From: an uncultured Eubacteriales bacterium
GTDB lineage: Bacteria > Bacillota > Clostridia > Peptostreptococcales > Anaerovoracaceae
DNA length: 64,000 nt
NCBI GenBank assembly: GCA_900320285.1
Contig: ONRQ01000003.1
Span: 1 to 64,000 of the forward strand
Direction of reading: 5' to 3'
A model generated the notes under the pieces. That model was not told the DNA's origin. It made no database searches and saw only the letters and a list, made by a program, of their open reading frames with translations. Below, in pieces: positions 53,513 through 60,776 of this stretch; within the stretch, counting starts at the first letter, position 1; each line of letters opens with the position of its first letter. The position numbers and the translations under genes are program-made.

Positions 53513-55099
53513 ATGAAGTTTTATAAAGACCATTATGATGTCGTGATTATCGGAGGAGCTCTCGCAGGGCTCTCTGCCGCCCTTCAGCTTCAGCAGAAAG
53601 GCATCCGCGACATCCTTATCCTGGAGAAGCACAATCTCCCGGGCGGCCTTGCCACGAGCTATGTCCGCAGCGGGATCGAGATAGAAGCGACTCTCCATGA
53701 GATGATGAGCATAGGCTCCAAAGAGGACAGGCTCAAGGTCGGCACTTTCTTTGATGAGTGCGGAGTCGACATCGACTGGCTGAAGGTTCCGGAAGCTTAC
53801 CGGTTCGTCGAGCCGAATAAAGGCATCGACATTACGCTGCACTCGGGCTTCGAAAGAATGGCGAACGAGATCGACGCGCAGTATCCGGGCTGGGGTCCTA
53901 AGGTGCTGGAGCTGATGCAGCTCTGCAACAGGGTCTACGACTCGATGAACACCCTTTCGGTGACGCCGATGAGCAAGCCTGCGATGCTGATGAAGCATCC
54001 GGATTTCGTAAAGACCGCGGGCTACACAGCGACTGAAGTGATAGACACATTCGGATTCCCGCAGGACATCGTCGATATACTGACTCCGTACTGGATCTAC
54101 GTCGGCAATCCGATGAGCACCCTGCCTTTCACCATCTACGCTTTCCTGATGGCGGACTACTTCCGCGGCGGCAGCTATGTGCCTAAGAAGTATTCACACG
54201 AGATGAGCATGAAACTTCAGGCCAAGGCTGAAGAAAATGGAGCGCAGGTCGAGTTCTGCCAGGAGGTCGAGAAGATCCTCGTTAAGGACGGCAAGGTGAC
54301 GGGCGTGCGCACGAGGCGCGGCGATGAGATCAGCTGCGATTACGTGATTTGCGGTGCGTATCCTAACAAGGTGTACACGCAGATGATAGAGCCTCTGTCG
54401 GAGGTGCCTGCCGGAGCCATCAAAATGGTAAACGGACGCAGGCTGTCAGTCACGACGGCATCGGTAATGATGGTGCTTGACGATACACCGGAGAACCTTG
54501 GGATAAAGGATTACAACATTTTCTCGGCCGGCGAGACGATGGATACGGATAAGATATGGGAGCAGGGCAAGACGCTTGGACCTTACAAGTATCTGACTTC
54601 GATCTGTCTCGATCTGGCGAACCTGGGCGCTACGCCTGAGGGAATGTGCCAGTTCTCTATCACCAACCTGCCGCTTGTACAGGGCTTCCTCGATCTAAAG
54701 GAAGAGGATTACTACGATTTCAAGCGCAAAATGGCGCTCGATATGATCACCGAGTACGAGAGGGTCAGCGGAGTGAATCTGCGCGACCACATCGTGGAGA
54801 TCGAAGTCTCGACACCTGTCACCGTCGCCCACTATGTAGGCGCGTGGAAAGGAAGCATATACGGTTACTCACACAGCATTGATGACCACGCAGTGGCACG
54901 TCTCCAGATGAAGGAAGACGACCACTTCATTGACGGACTTGAGTTCGCGGGAGCCCATGCCATCAGCGGAAACGGCATGGGACCGGCCGTTACAAACGGC
55001 CGCGCCGCCGCCAAGGCTGTCATTGACGATGTTGCGAAGAAGAAGGCTGCCTCCGAGGGCGGCCCGAAAAGAAAAATAAAGAAAGCGAAGAAGGCTTAG
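53513..55099 (+). CDS. CrtI/phytoene-desaturase-like FAD oxidoreductase
   Basis: The protein has 528 aa. The N-terminal dinucleotide fold is YDVVIIGGALAGLSAALQLQQKGIRDILILEKHNLPGGLATSY; the third glycine of GxGxxG is Ala. The C-terminal FAD-binding block is DGLEFAGAHAISGNGMGPAVTNGRAAAKAVI. The overall layout is that of the phytoene desaturase / retinol saturase group, which in non-carotenoid bacteria often acts on unsaturated acids or acyl chains. A basic tail (KRKIKKAKKA) ends the protein. RBS AAGGGGGAG lies upstream. An iron-sulfur flavin reductase gene follows after 15 bp and may be its electron partner. Confidence 0.82.
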   Translation: MKFYKDHYDVVIIGGALAGLSAALQLQQKGIRDILILEKHNLPGGLATSYVRSGIEIEATLHEMMSIGSKEDRLKVGTFFDECGVDIDWLKVPEAYRFVEPNKGIDITLHSGFERMANEIDAQYPGWGPKVLELMQLCNRVYDSMNTLSVTPMSKPAMLMKHPDFVKTAGYTATEVIDTFGFPQDIVDILTPYWIYVGNPMSTLPFTIYAFLMADYFRGGSYVPKKYSHEMSMKLQAKAEENGAQVEFCQEVEKILVKDGKVTGVRTRRGDEISCDYVICGAYPNKVYTQMIEPLSEVPAGAIKMVNGRRLSVTTASVMMVLDDTPENLGIKDYNIFSAGETMDTDKIWEQGKTLGPYKYLTSICLDLANLGATPEGMCQFSITNLPLVQGFLDLKEEDYYDFKRKMALDMITEYERVSGVNLRDHIVEIEVSTPVTVAHYVGAWKGSIYGYSHSIDDHAVARLQMKEDDHFIDGLEFAGAHAISGNGMGPAVTNGRAAAKAVIDDVAKKKAASEGGPKRKIKKAKKA

Positions 55100-55114
55100 A
55101 AAGGAGGCAGCCAC

Positions 55115-56294
55115 ATGAAAGTAAAAGGATTTTTAAAAGATGTCGGCGGCGCCTCCCGCGTCACCAAAATGCGCAAAAAGCTGATCGCGAACGGCTCGCC
55201 TCTTCCTGATTCGAAGGACCCTATCCGCGAGCTCGCTGACCTGCTCCACCCGGGCAAGCAGCAGTTCCGGGTCACAGAGGTACGCAAGGCTTCGACTACT
55301 TCGACTACATACAGATTCTCGCCTGTGAACGGTCACGTGCCGGTTTTCCAGAGCGGACAGTACGCCAACTTCTATCTGACAATCGGCGACAGCGTGCTCA
55401 CGCGCGTACTCTATCTCTTCGGCTCCTTACGAGGCAAGGCTTGCAGAGCCTTTCTTCGAGGTGACGATCAGACACAATGTTCACTACCTCGTTCCGGACT
55501 GGTTCCTTGAGAACGTAAAGGTCGGCACAGAGATCACAGCTGCCCTCCCGTTCGGACACTTCCATTATGAGCCGCTCCGCGACTCCGACCACATCGTAGG
55601 CATCGCCGGCGGGTCGGGCATCACCCCGTTCGCTTCGATGGCAAAGGAGATCGCTCACGGGAAACTTGATATAGACCTGACTGTCATCTACGGCTCTGTA
55701 AAGCACACTGACATAGTCTGCGGTGATGAGCTCGAGGAAGCGCGCAAGGCGGCTCCGGATAAGATCCACGTGGTACATGTGATGAGCGACGACGATGAGT
55801 GGGACGGCGAGAAGGGCTTCGTAACAGAGGAGATCATCAGAAAGTACTCGCCTGAAGGCGCCTCATACTTTTTCTGCGGACCTCCGGTCATGTTCTTCCT
55901 GATTGACAGAATCATGAAGGAGATGGGCGTTCCTCTGAAGAGATTCAGACATGACGCGACCGCACAGCCGGCTGTTCAGCTGATCCCGGGATTCCCGATA
56001 GATCAGATCGGCATGCGTTATAAGATCACAGTCATGCGCGGTATCCACAAGGATGTGATCGATGCTGCGGCAGATGAACCTGTGGCGGTCGCGCTCGAAA
56101 GAGCGGCGATCCCAATCGACACGCACTGCAGAGGCGGCGAGTGCGGATACTGCCGCACCCAGCTCCTCGAGGGAGACATCTTCGTATCTCCTCTCAACGA
56201 CGGCAGAAGAGCAATGGACAAGGAACTCGGATGGTTCCACGCCTGCTCGGCATACCCGACAAGCGATCTTAAGATCAAGATCCCTATCATCTAG
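55115..56294 (+). pseudogene. Ferredoxin-NAD(P) reductase / [2Fe-2S] protein, frameshifted
   Basis: Reading starts at ATG 55115 (AAAGGAGG upstream) and continues in frame to about 55403, then the homologous protein continues in the +1 frame to 56294. The break falls in the FAD-binding motif: the first frame gives LTR, the second YSISSAPYEARLAEPFFEVTIRH. RPYSISS is expected, so two bases (a Pro codon part) are missing near 55405. The rest is intact: NAD site GIAGGSGITPFASM, YFFCGPPVMF, and a C-terminal plant-type ferredoxin THCRGGECGYCRTQ...HACSAYP. Together about 392 residues. It is either a recent inactivation, a sequencing or assembly error, or a recoded gene. Confidence 0.88.
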
Positions 56295-56347
56295 GGCGGG
56301 AGATTCGAATAGATCCGGGAGGTTCGAAAGCATTCAAAAATCAACTA

Positions 56348-56375
56348 AGCTCCGGCCGAAATGCCGGGGCTTTTT
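56348..56375 (+). terminator. Terminator after the flavin reductase gene
   Basis: AGCTCCGGC-CGAAAT-GCCGGGGCT with TTTTTA after it. Confidence 0.85.
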
Positions 56376-56426
56376 ACATTGTTAAAATTCATCAATGATT
56401 CACAAATCGCCGTATAAATAGTCTAT

Positions 56427-56573
56427 AATAATCCCCTACGAGAAAGGGACATCTCACATTATCCGTGAAAAGGCTATCCTGCGGAAAAGATGTCTCATGC
56501 AGTAATAGGAGCTACCTTATCTAAACTGCGCAGAAAAGGGTATGTAAAATCCCAATCGGGAAGGAGATAAAGA
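56427..56573 (+). promoter_or_regulatory. Structured leader of the DUF4870-like gene
   Basis: TATAAT (56424-56429 region, in GTCTATAATAATC) looks like a -10. The ~140-nt leader contains GACATCT (56448-56454) pairing with AGATGTC (56488-56494) around an inner GGCTATCC-rich loop. The leader does not match any riboswitch consensus I know. Confidence 0.35.
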
Positions 56574-56876
56574 ATGAATATCAATAAAAATATTATAGCG
56601 GCTGTCGCATACTTCACATGGATCGGATTCCTGGCGGCATATATGATGGGCGACAAGACAGATCCTTTCATGCGGCATCATCTGAATCAGGCTCTGGTGA
56701 TCGACCTCATCGGCCTTATAGCAGGAGTGTTTGCGGTCATTCCTCTTCTCGGAGCCGTGATCGCCGGAGTGGTAAACATTGCGGGCTTCGTTCTGGATAT
56801 CATGGGTGCGGTCAGTGCCTACCAGGGAAGCAGAGCACCTCTTCCTTTCATCGGAGACATCCATATAATCGGATGA
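56574..56876 (+). CDS. Small membrane protein, DUF4870-like
   Basis: The protein has 100 aa with three hydrophobic segments (residues 7-26, 38-57, 60-85). The motif DPFMRHHLNQALVIDLIGLI (charged loop followed by a helix with HxNQAL) is typical of DUF4870/TM small membrane proteins of unknown role. RBS GGAAGGAGA lies before the ATG. A ~140-nt leader precedes it. Confidence 0.7.
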   Translation: MNINKNIIAAVAYFTWIGFLAAYMMGDKTDPFMRHHLNQALVIDLIGLIAGVFAVIPLLGAVIAGVVNIAGFVLDIMGAVSAYQGSRAPLPFIGDIHIIG

Positions 56877-56902
56877 TTTCGGCTTTTCGCAAAGTGAATT
56901 AG

Positions 56903-57002
56903 TAAAAGCTGTAAACGTGCAAACGCGAAATTGATGTAAACATGCACTAGCAAAATTGAAGTAAACATGCACTAGCGTAACTGACGCAAACATGCAATAG
57001 AT
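56903..57002. repeat. Four tandem 25-bp repeats
   Basis: Units start at 56903, 56928, 56953 and 56978 with core TGTAAACATGCACTAG, degenerating outward. The last unit runs into the ribosome binding site region of the next gene and ends with a short ATGCAATAG duplication. Confidence 0.8.
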
Positions 57003-57023
57003 GCAATAGAAAGGAAAACGGAA

Positions 57024-57950
57024 ATGAAAAGAATGACTAAATTACTTGCTGTTATGATGGCAATGATGATGGTATTCGCACTCGGCCTCTCAGCCTGCGG
57101 AAGCAAGGCCGAATACACCGGAGATGAAACACAGAACCCGGTCATGGATTATATAGGCAACTATACATGCGACCGTGCAAATATCATGATAGAAGCATCA
57201 GACAATGAAAATGGTGTCAACGCAACAGTCACCTGGGGCAGCAGCGCATGGGAAAACAGCGTATGGACCATGACGGGAACCTTCGATGCGGAAACGCTTC
57301 AGTTCGAATACCATGACGGTGTCAGGACTGACTACGTATATGATGACAACGGTGAAGTCAAATCGCAGGAAGAAGTATACACAGGCGGACACGGCTTCAT
57401 GACATTTGCTGAAGGAGACCCGATAACCCTCACATGGCAGGAGGATCAGGAGCACGTGGCAGACGGTATGGTCTTCGAATATGCCGGCATAGTTCCTGAT
57501 GACGGCATGACAGGCCTTGCAAACCCTTGGAGCACAGCAGATTCGCTCGAGGACGCTGCAAAAGGAGCCGGCCTTGACATGTTCTCAATCCCAGAAGAAG
57601 CAGAAATCAGCCTTGGCGATGTCAAGCTCACCGAAGCCAGATACATGGAAGGCCTTGCGGAGGCAGTAGTTGAATTCCCTGCAGTAGAGATGACGATCCG
57701 CAAGGGCAATGCATCCGTCGCTCAGGACGGAGACATTTCAGGTGATTACAACGAGTATGCCAACACATGGACTCAGAACATCAAGGGACTTGAAGTCACA
57801 TGCTTCGGAAACCGGGAAGGCGATGCTACCAAGACTATCTGGCAGGTAGATGACACCTGCTACTCGATCACAGCATACGGCCTGGGCGGAGACACAGACT
57901 ACGGTCTGTCCCCGGATGACCTCAACTCGCTCATCAACGGCATCCAGTAA
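57024..57950 (+). CDS. Lipoprotein of unknown function
   Basis: The protein has 308 aa. Signal peptide MKRMTKLLAVMMAMMMVFALGLSAC with lipobox LSAC (Cys near 25). The mature protein has an N-terminal beta-rich domain (MDYIGNYTCDRANIMIEAS ... GHGFMTFAEGDPITLTWQEDQEHVADGMVFEYAG) resembling small lipid- or ligand-binding beta barrels. A second domain (residues about 165-308, DSLEDAAKGAGLDMFSIPEE ... DDTCYSITAYGLGG) is of a type seen in other Clostridial lipoproteins. I recognise no specific function. RBS AAAGGAAAACGG lies upstream. Confidence 0.75.
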   Translation: MKRMTKLLAVMMAMMMVFALGLSACGSKAEYTGDETQNPVMDYIGNYTCDRANIMIEASDNENGVNATVTWGSSAWENSVWTMTGTFDAETLQFEYHDGVRTDYVYDDNGEVKSQEEVYTGGHGFMTFAEGDPITLTWQEDQEHVADGMVFEYAGIVPDDGMTGLANPWSTADSLEDAAKGAGLDMFSIPEEAEISLGDVKLTEARYMEGLAEAVVEFPAVEMTIRKGNASVAQDGDISGDYNEYANTWTQNIKGLEVTCFGNREGDATKTIWQVDDTCYSITAYGLGGDTDYGLSPDDLNSLINGIQ

Positions 57951-57990
57951 CGCGCTGAACGGTATCTGGTAAAACTTTAAAATCAAAAAA

Positions 57991-58021
57991 ACTGCAGTGG
58001 CCTAGCCTCTGCAGTTTTTTC
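57991..58021 (+). terminator. Terminator after the 57024 lipoprotein
   Basis: ACTGCAG...CTGCAGT followed by TTTTTTC. Confidence 0.85.
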
Positions 58022-58040
58022 TTTCCCAGTAAGCAAGTAG

Positions 58041-58473
58041 ACTTCCGTCTCAGAGACCCGTTTTCTGCGTTTAGGACGGAAGTTTCACTACCCGTAAGCA
58101 GGCAAACTTCCGTCTCAGAGACCCGTTTTCTGCGTTTAGGACGGAAGTTTCACTTCTAGTAAGCAAGCAGACTTCCGTCTCAGAAGTCCATTTTCCGCGA
58201 TTAGGACGGAAGTTTCACTACCCGTAAGCAAGCAAACTTCCGTCTCAGAGGCCCGTTTTCTGTGATTAAGACGGAAGTTTCACTGCTAGTAAGCAAGCAA
58301 ACTTCCGTCTCAGAAGTCCATTTTCCGCGATTAGGACGGAAGTTTCACTACCCGTAAGCAAGCAAACTTCCGTCTCAGAAGTCCATTTTCCGCGATTAAG
58401 ACGGAAGTTTCACTGCTAGTAAGCAAGCAAACTTCCGTCTCAGAAGTCCATTTTCCGCGAATAAGACGGAAGT
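58041..58473. repeat. Tandem array of 65-bp hairpin repeats, locus 2 (7 units)
   Basis: Units start at 58041, 58106, 58171, 58236, 58301, 58366 and 58431, period exactly 65. Arms are ACTTCCGTCT and (A/G)GACGGAAGT with a ~25-nt loop. The linkers alternate strictly between TTTCACTACCCGTAAGCA and TTTCACT(T/G)CTAGTAAGCA, so the real unit is a 130-bp dimer. The last unit ends GGAAGTCGA, as in locus 1. The array lies between the lipoprotein terminator and the stop codon of the minus-strand His-rich gene. Confidence 0.92.
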
Positions 58474-58494
58474 CGAAAATCCATAAATAGAGTT

Positions 58495-58857
58495 CTATGC
58501 GTTTGTGATCAGTGAGAGCGCCTGTTCTATAAGATCATTGCTCTCGCCGAGCTTGTCGACTGCGTCGTGGATCAGATCGCCTGCCACATCGTCAAAGCAG
58601 TGACCAAGATCGTGCAGCTCCTCGGCGTGATGTCTGTTGTGATCGAGCATATATTTCAGAAGTGCGAGGGCTTCCTCAGGCGAGGATGCTGCTGCATGTG
58701 AATGCGTATGAGCGTGAGTATGCGTGGTGCCGTCAGCATGGGTGTGAGTGTGGCTGTGGCCGCAGTGCTCATGTGAATGAGTATGCTCATGATCGTGCTC
58801 GTGGACCTCGTGCTCGTGGTCTGCTGCGATGATTTTGCTTTCGTTATCTGTACACAT
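58495..58857 (-). CDS. Histidine-rich metal-binding protein
   Basis: The protein has 120 aa. Residues 13-57 are His-rich with alternating His (HEHEVHEHDHEHTHSHEHCGHSHTHTHADGTTHTHAHTHSH), able to bind several Ni, Zn or Co ions. Residues 60-118 are helical (EEALALLKYMLDHNRHHAEELHDLGHCFDDVAGDLIHDAVDKLGESNDLIEQALSLI), with further His and a four-helix-like pattern. It could be a metal store or chaperone; no enzyme partner is adjacent. RBS AAGGGAGG lies upstream on the minus strand. Confidence 0.75.
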   Translation of the reverse strand: MCTDNESKIIAADHEHEVHEHDHEHTHSHEHCGHSHTHTHADGTTHTHAHTHSHAAASSPEEALALLKYMLDHNRHHAEELHDLGHCFDDVAGDLIHDAVDKLGESNDLIEQALSLITNA

Positions 58858-58934
58858 TTTGTGCCTCCCTTACGTGTCTGTTTTTCATATTAGCATGGTG
58901 TCTCCTGCTTTCGCCGGAAGTAAGCTGTTTTAAA

Positions 58935-59186
58935 CGTCATCAATTGTGCCGCTGTGCCGGGACTGAAGTCGCTGACCGTCATCAATTATACCGCTGTGCC
59001 GGGACTGAAGTCGCTGACCGTCATCAAATGAGCCGCTATATCGGGGATGAAGTCACTAAACGTCATCAGAAAGGCCGTTGCGTCGGTAAAAACGTCACTT
59101 TTCGTCATCAATCAAGTCATCACACCAGCAACAATGACATTAACCGTCATCAATCTCGTCACTTTTTTGGAAATTATGCATTGCAG
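58935..59186 (+). repeat. Six tandem 42-bp repeats with codon-periodic conservation
   Basis: CGTCATCAA recurs at 58935, 58977, 59019, 59061, 59103 and 59145, exactly every 42 bp. The first two units are identical between (GTGCCGGGACTGAAGTCGCTGAC); later ones decay. 42 is a multiple of 3, and the frame from a TTG at 58944 to 59210 is open, giving a 14-residue repeat of the type (R)CAGTEVADRHQxx. No ribosome binding site precedes it, so I list it as a repeat and not as a gene. Confidence 0.75.
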
Positions 59187-59323
59187 CCGGCAGCAGACAA
59201 GGCATTTTGACTGCCAGGAAACCTTGTTGTTTTTACCTGCCGTTTCGCTTTTGGTGCGGACAGAAACTGCCGTTTCTTACCCGTCTATTGTAATCAAATA
59301 TGTGGTGTTTTTAAAGGCTTTGC

Positions 59324-59348
59324 AACCCCATATGGGGGTTATTTTTTT
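59324..59348 (+). promoter_or_regulatory. Palindrome AACCCC-N5-GGGGTT upstream of dehydratase operon 2
   Basis: AACCCCATATGGGGGTT (59324-59340), followed by ATTTTTTT. It has the same half-sites and spacer length as 45241-45257. The T-run would also allow it to act as a terminator for transcripts coming from the left. Confidence 0.6.
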
Positions 59349-59418
59349 ACCCCGATATCTTGTATAAAAAAAATACAAAAACTCGGACACCAACTGCGGT
59401 TTCCGCGTTTCCTTCTCG

Positions 59419-59448
59419 TTGACACATTTGTAACAAAGAACGTAAAAT
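59419..59448 (+). promoter_or_regulatory. Promoter of dehydratase operon 2
   Basis: TTGACA (59419-59424), 18 bp, TAAAAT (59443-59448), giving a ~130-nt leader before the start codon at 59585. Confidence 0.7.
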
Positions 59449-59584
59449 AGAATCAACAATATTATTGTAGAAAAAAGTCTGATCCGTGCCTGCGGACGCT
59501 GCGCTTTCGCGCGCTGAAGCGGTACGGAGAGGCGGTTTTCTGTGAGAGTTTTTATTCTGAGAGGGAGAGGTAAGGTGACACACA

Positions 59585-60775
59585 ATGCGTGACTTAAAGC
59601 ATCTGATCTACTTTGAGGACCTTCTGCAGGAAGCTAACAACGAGCTCGTGCGCAAGGGCAAAGAAGACGGCAATCTGTGCCTCGGCTACACTTGCTACTT
59701 CATGCCTGAAGTCCTCCTCGATCTGCCGGGCTGCTTCGCAGTCAGACTGAGAGCGCCTAGGTGCACATCGCCTGACATGGCTTCATACTACATGTCCGGC
59801 CGTACATGCCACTATGGCAGATCACTTCTCGAGAGAGCTCTGGAGGGCGGCTTCAACTTCATCGACGCCCAGCTCGCTACAGAGACCTGCACGGTAACAT
59901 GCAGATTCCAGGAGCATCTCGATTACATGGACGACGTTATCAACAACGCTACGTTCAAGACATCCTTTACTGACGTTCCGTTCAAGAAGAACGAGAACAG
60001 TATCGATCACTACAGGAAGCAGCTGAAAATAAAAGTCCTCGATTTCCTTGCTAAGGAGTACGGAGTCGATACATCTGACGAGGCGATTCTGAAGGCGATC
60101 AAAATCAACAACGAGGTTAACGACATCGTCACAGAGATCGGAAACTTCCGCAAGCTCGATAACCCTACTATCACTGGTTACGAGTTCAGTGTCATCACAC
60201 TGGTATCGATGGTTTGCCCTAAGTATCTCATCGTCGACAAGCTGAGAGAGACTCTCGAAGAACTCAAAACAAGAGAGCCTGACGACAAGCCTAACTTCAA
60301 GATCAAGGTCCTGCTCGCAGGTTCCGAGAACGACGATCCGGACTTCGTAAAACTGATCGAGGGATGCGGAGCTCTCGTAGTAGCCGACAGACACTGCTAC
60401 GGCTCGCTCGAGTCCAGACAGCACATCGACATCAAGGAGGGCGAAGATCCTCTGACAGCTGTTGCCAGACACTACCTGATGACCAGCCAGTGCGCGAGAT
60501 TCATGGAGCAGCAGGTAATGAGACAGCGCAAGAAGCAGCTTGCTGATTATGCCAAGGAATACAAGGCAGACGGCATCATCGTGGAATCCAACAAGTTCTG
60601 CGAATACTGGAGCTTTGAGAGAATGATCGACACGATCGTTCTGCCTAGAGACTTCGGATACCCTGTATGCTCCATCGAGAAGGAGTACATCAACACAGCG
60701 TCCGGACAGCTCAGAACAAGATTCCAGGCGTTCGTTGAGAGCGTAGAGCTCAAGAAGATCCAGGAGGGCAATTAA
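59585..60775 (+). CDS. 2-hydroxyacyl-CoA dehydratase family protein, small subunit (operon 2)
   Basis: The protein has 396 aa, a paralogue of 45348. Cys residues Cys37 (YTCYFMP), Cys102 (TETCTVTCR, with a second Cys at 106) and Cys339 (NKFCEYW) fit cluster ligands. Both paralogues share PKYL..DKLRETLEELKTREPD almost unchanged, including 33 identical nucleotides. RBS GAGAGGTAAGG lies upstream. The stop TAA is followed after one base by the ATG of the large subunit. Confidence 0.85.
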   Translation: MRDLKHLIYFEDLLQEANNELVRKGKEDGNLCLGYTCYFMPEVLLDLPGCFAVRLRAPRCTSPDMASYYMSGRTCHYGRSLLERALEGGFNFIDAQLATETCTVTCRFQEHLDYMDDVINNATFKTSFTDVPFKKNENSIDHYRKQLKIKVLDFLAKEYGVDTSDEAILKAIKINNEVNDIVTEIGNFRKLDNPTITGYEFSVITLVSMVCPKYLIVDKLRETLEELKTREPDDKPNFKIKVLLAGSENDDPDFVKLIEGCGALVVADRHCYGSLESRQHIDIKEGEDPLTAVARHYLMTSQCARFMEQQVMRQRKKQLADYAKEYKADGIIVESNKFCEYWSFERMIDTIVLPRDFGYPVCSIEKEYINTASGQLRTRFQAFVESVELKKIQEGN

Positions 60776-60776
60776 G

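Larger units (their letters stand above)
59187..59584. other. Leader region of dehydratase operon 2
   Basis: The region holds the palindrome/terminator at 59324-59348, the promoter at 59419-59448 and a ~130-nt untranslated leader with a GC-rich hairpin (GCCTGCGGAC...GCGCGCTGAAGCGG, about 59488-59522). Just upstream of it, AAATACAAAAACT and CCAACTGCGGTTTCCGCG contain minor stems. There is no gene. Confidence 0.5.

Noticed and set aside
58041..58473. Glutamine (glnA) riboswitch array because of GGACGGAAGU
   Set aside because: The similarity is limited to one arm of a simple palindrome; the other conserved glnA segments are missing and no nitrogen gene follows.
59323..59348. Pure terminator for upstream transcripts
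   Set aside because: It can act as one, but I kept it as a regulatory palindrome because the identical half-sites and spacing recur upstream of operon 1 without a comparable T-run.
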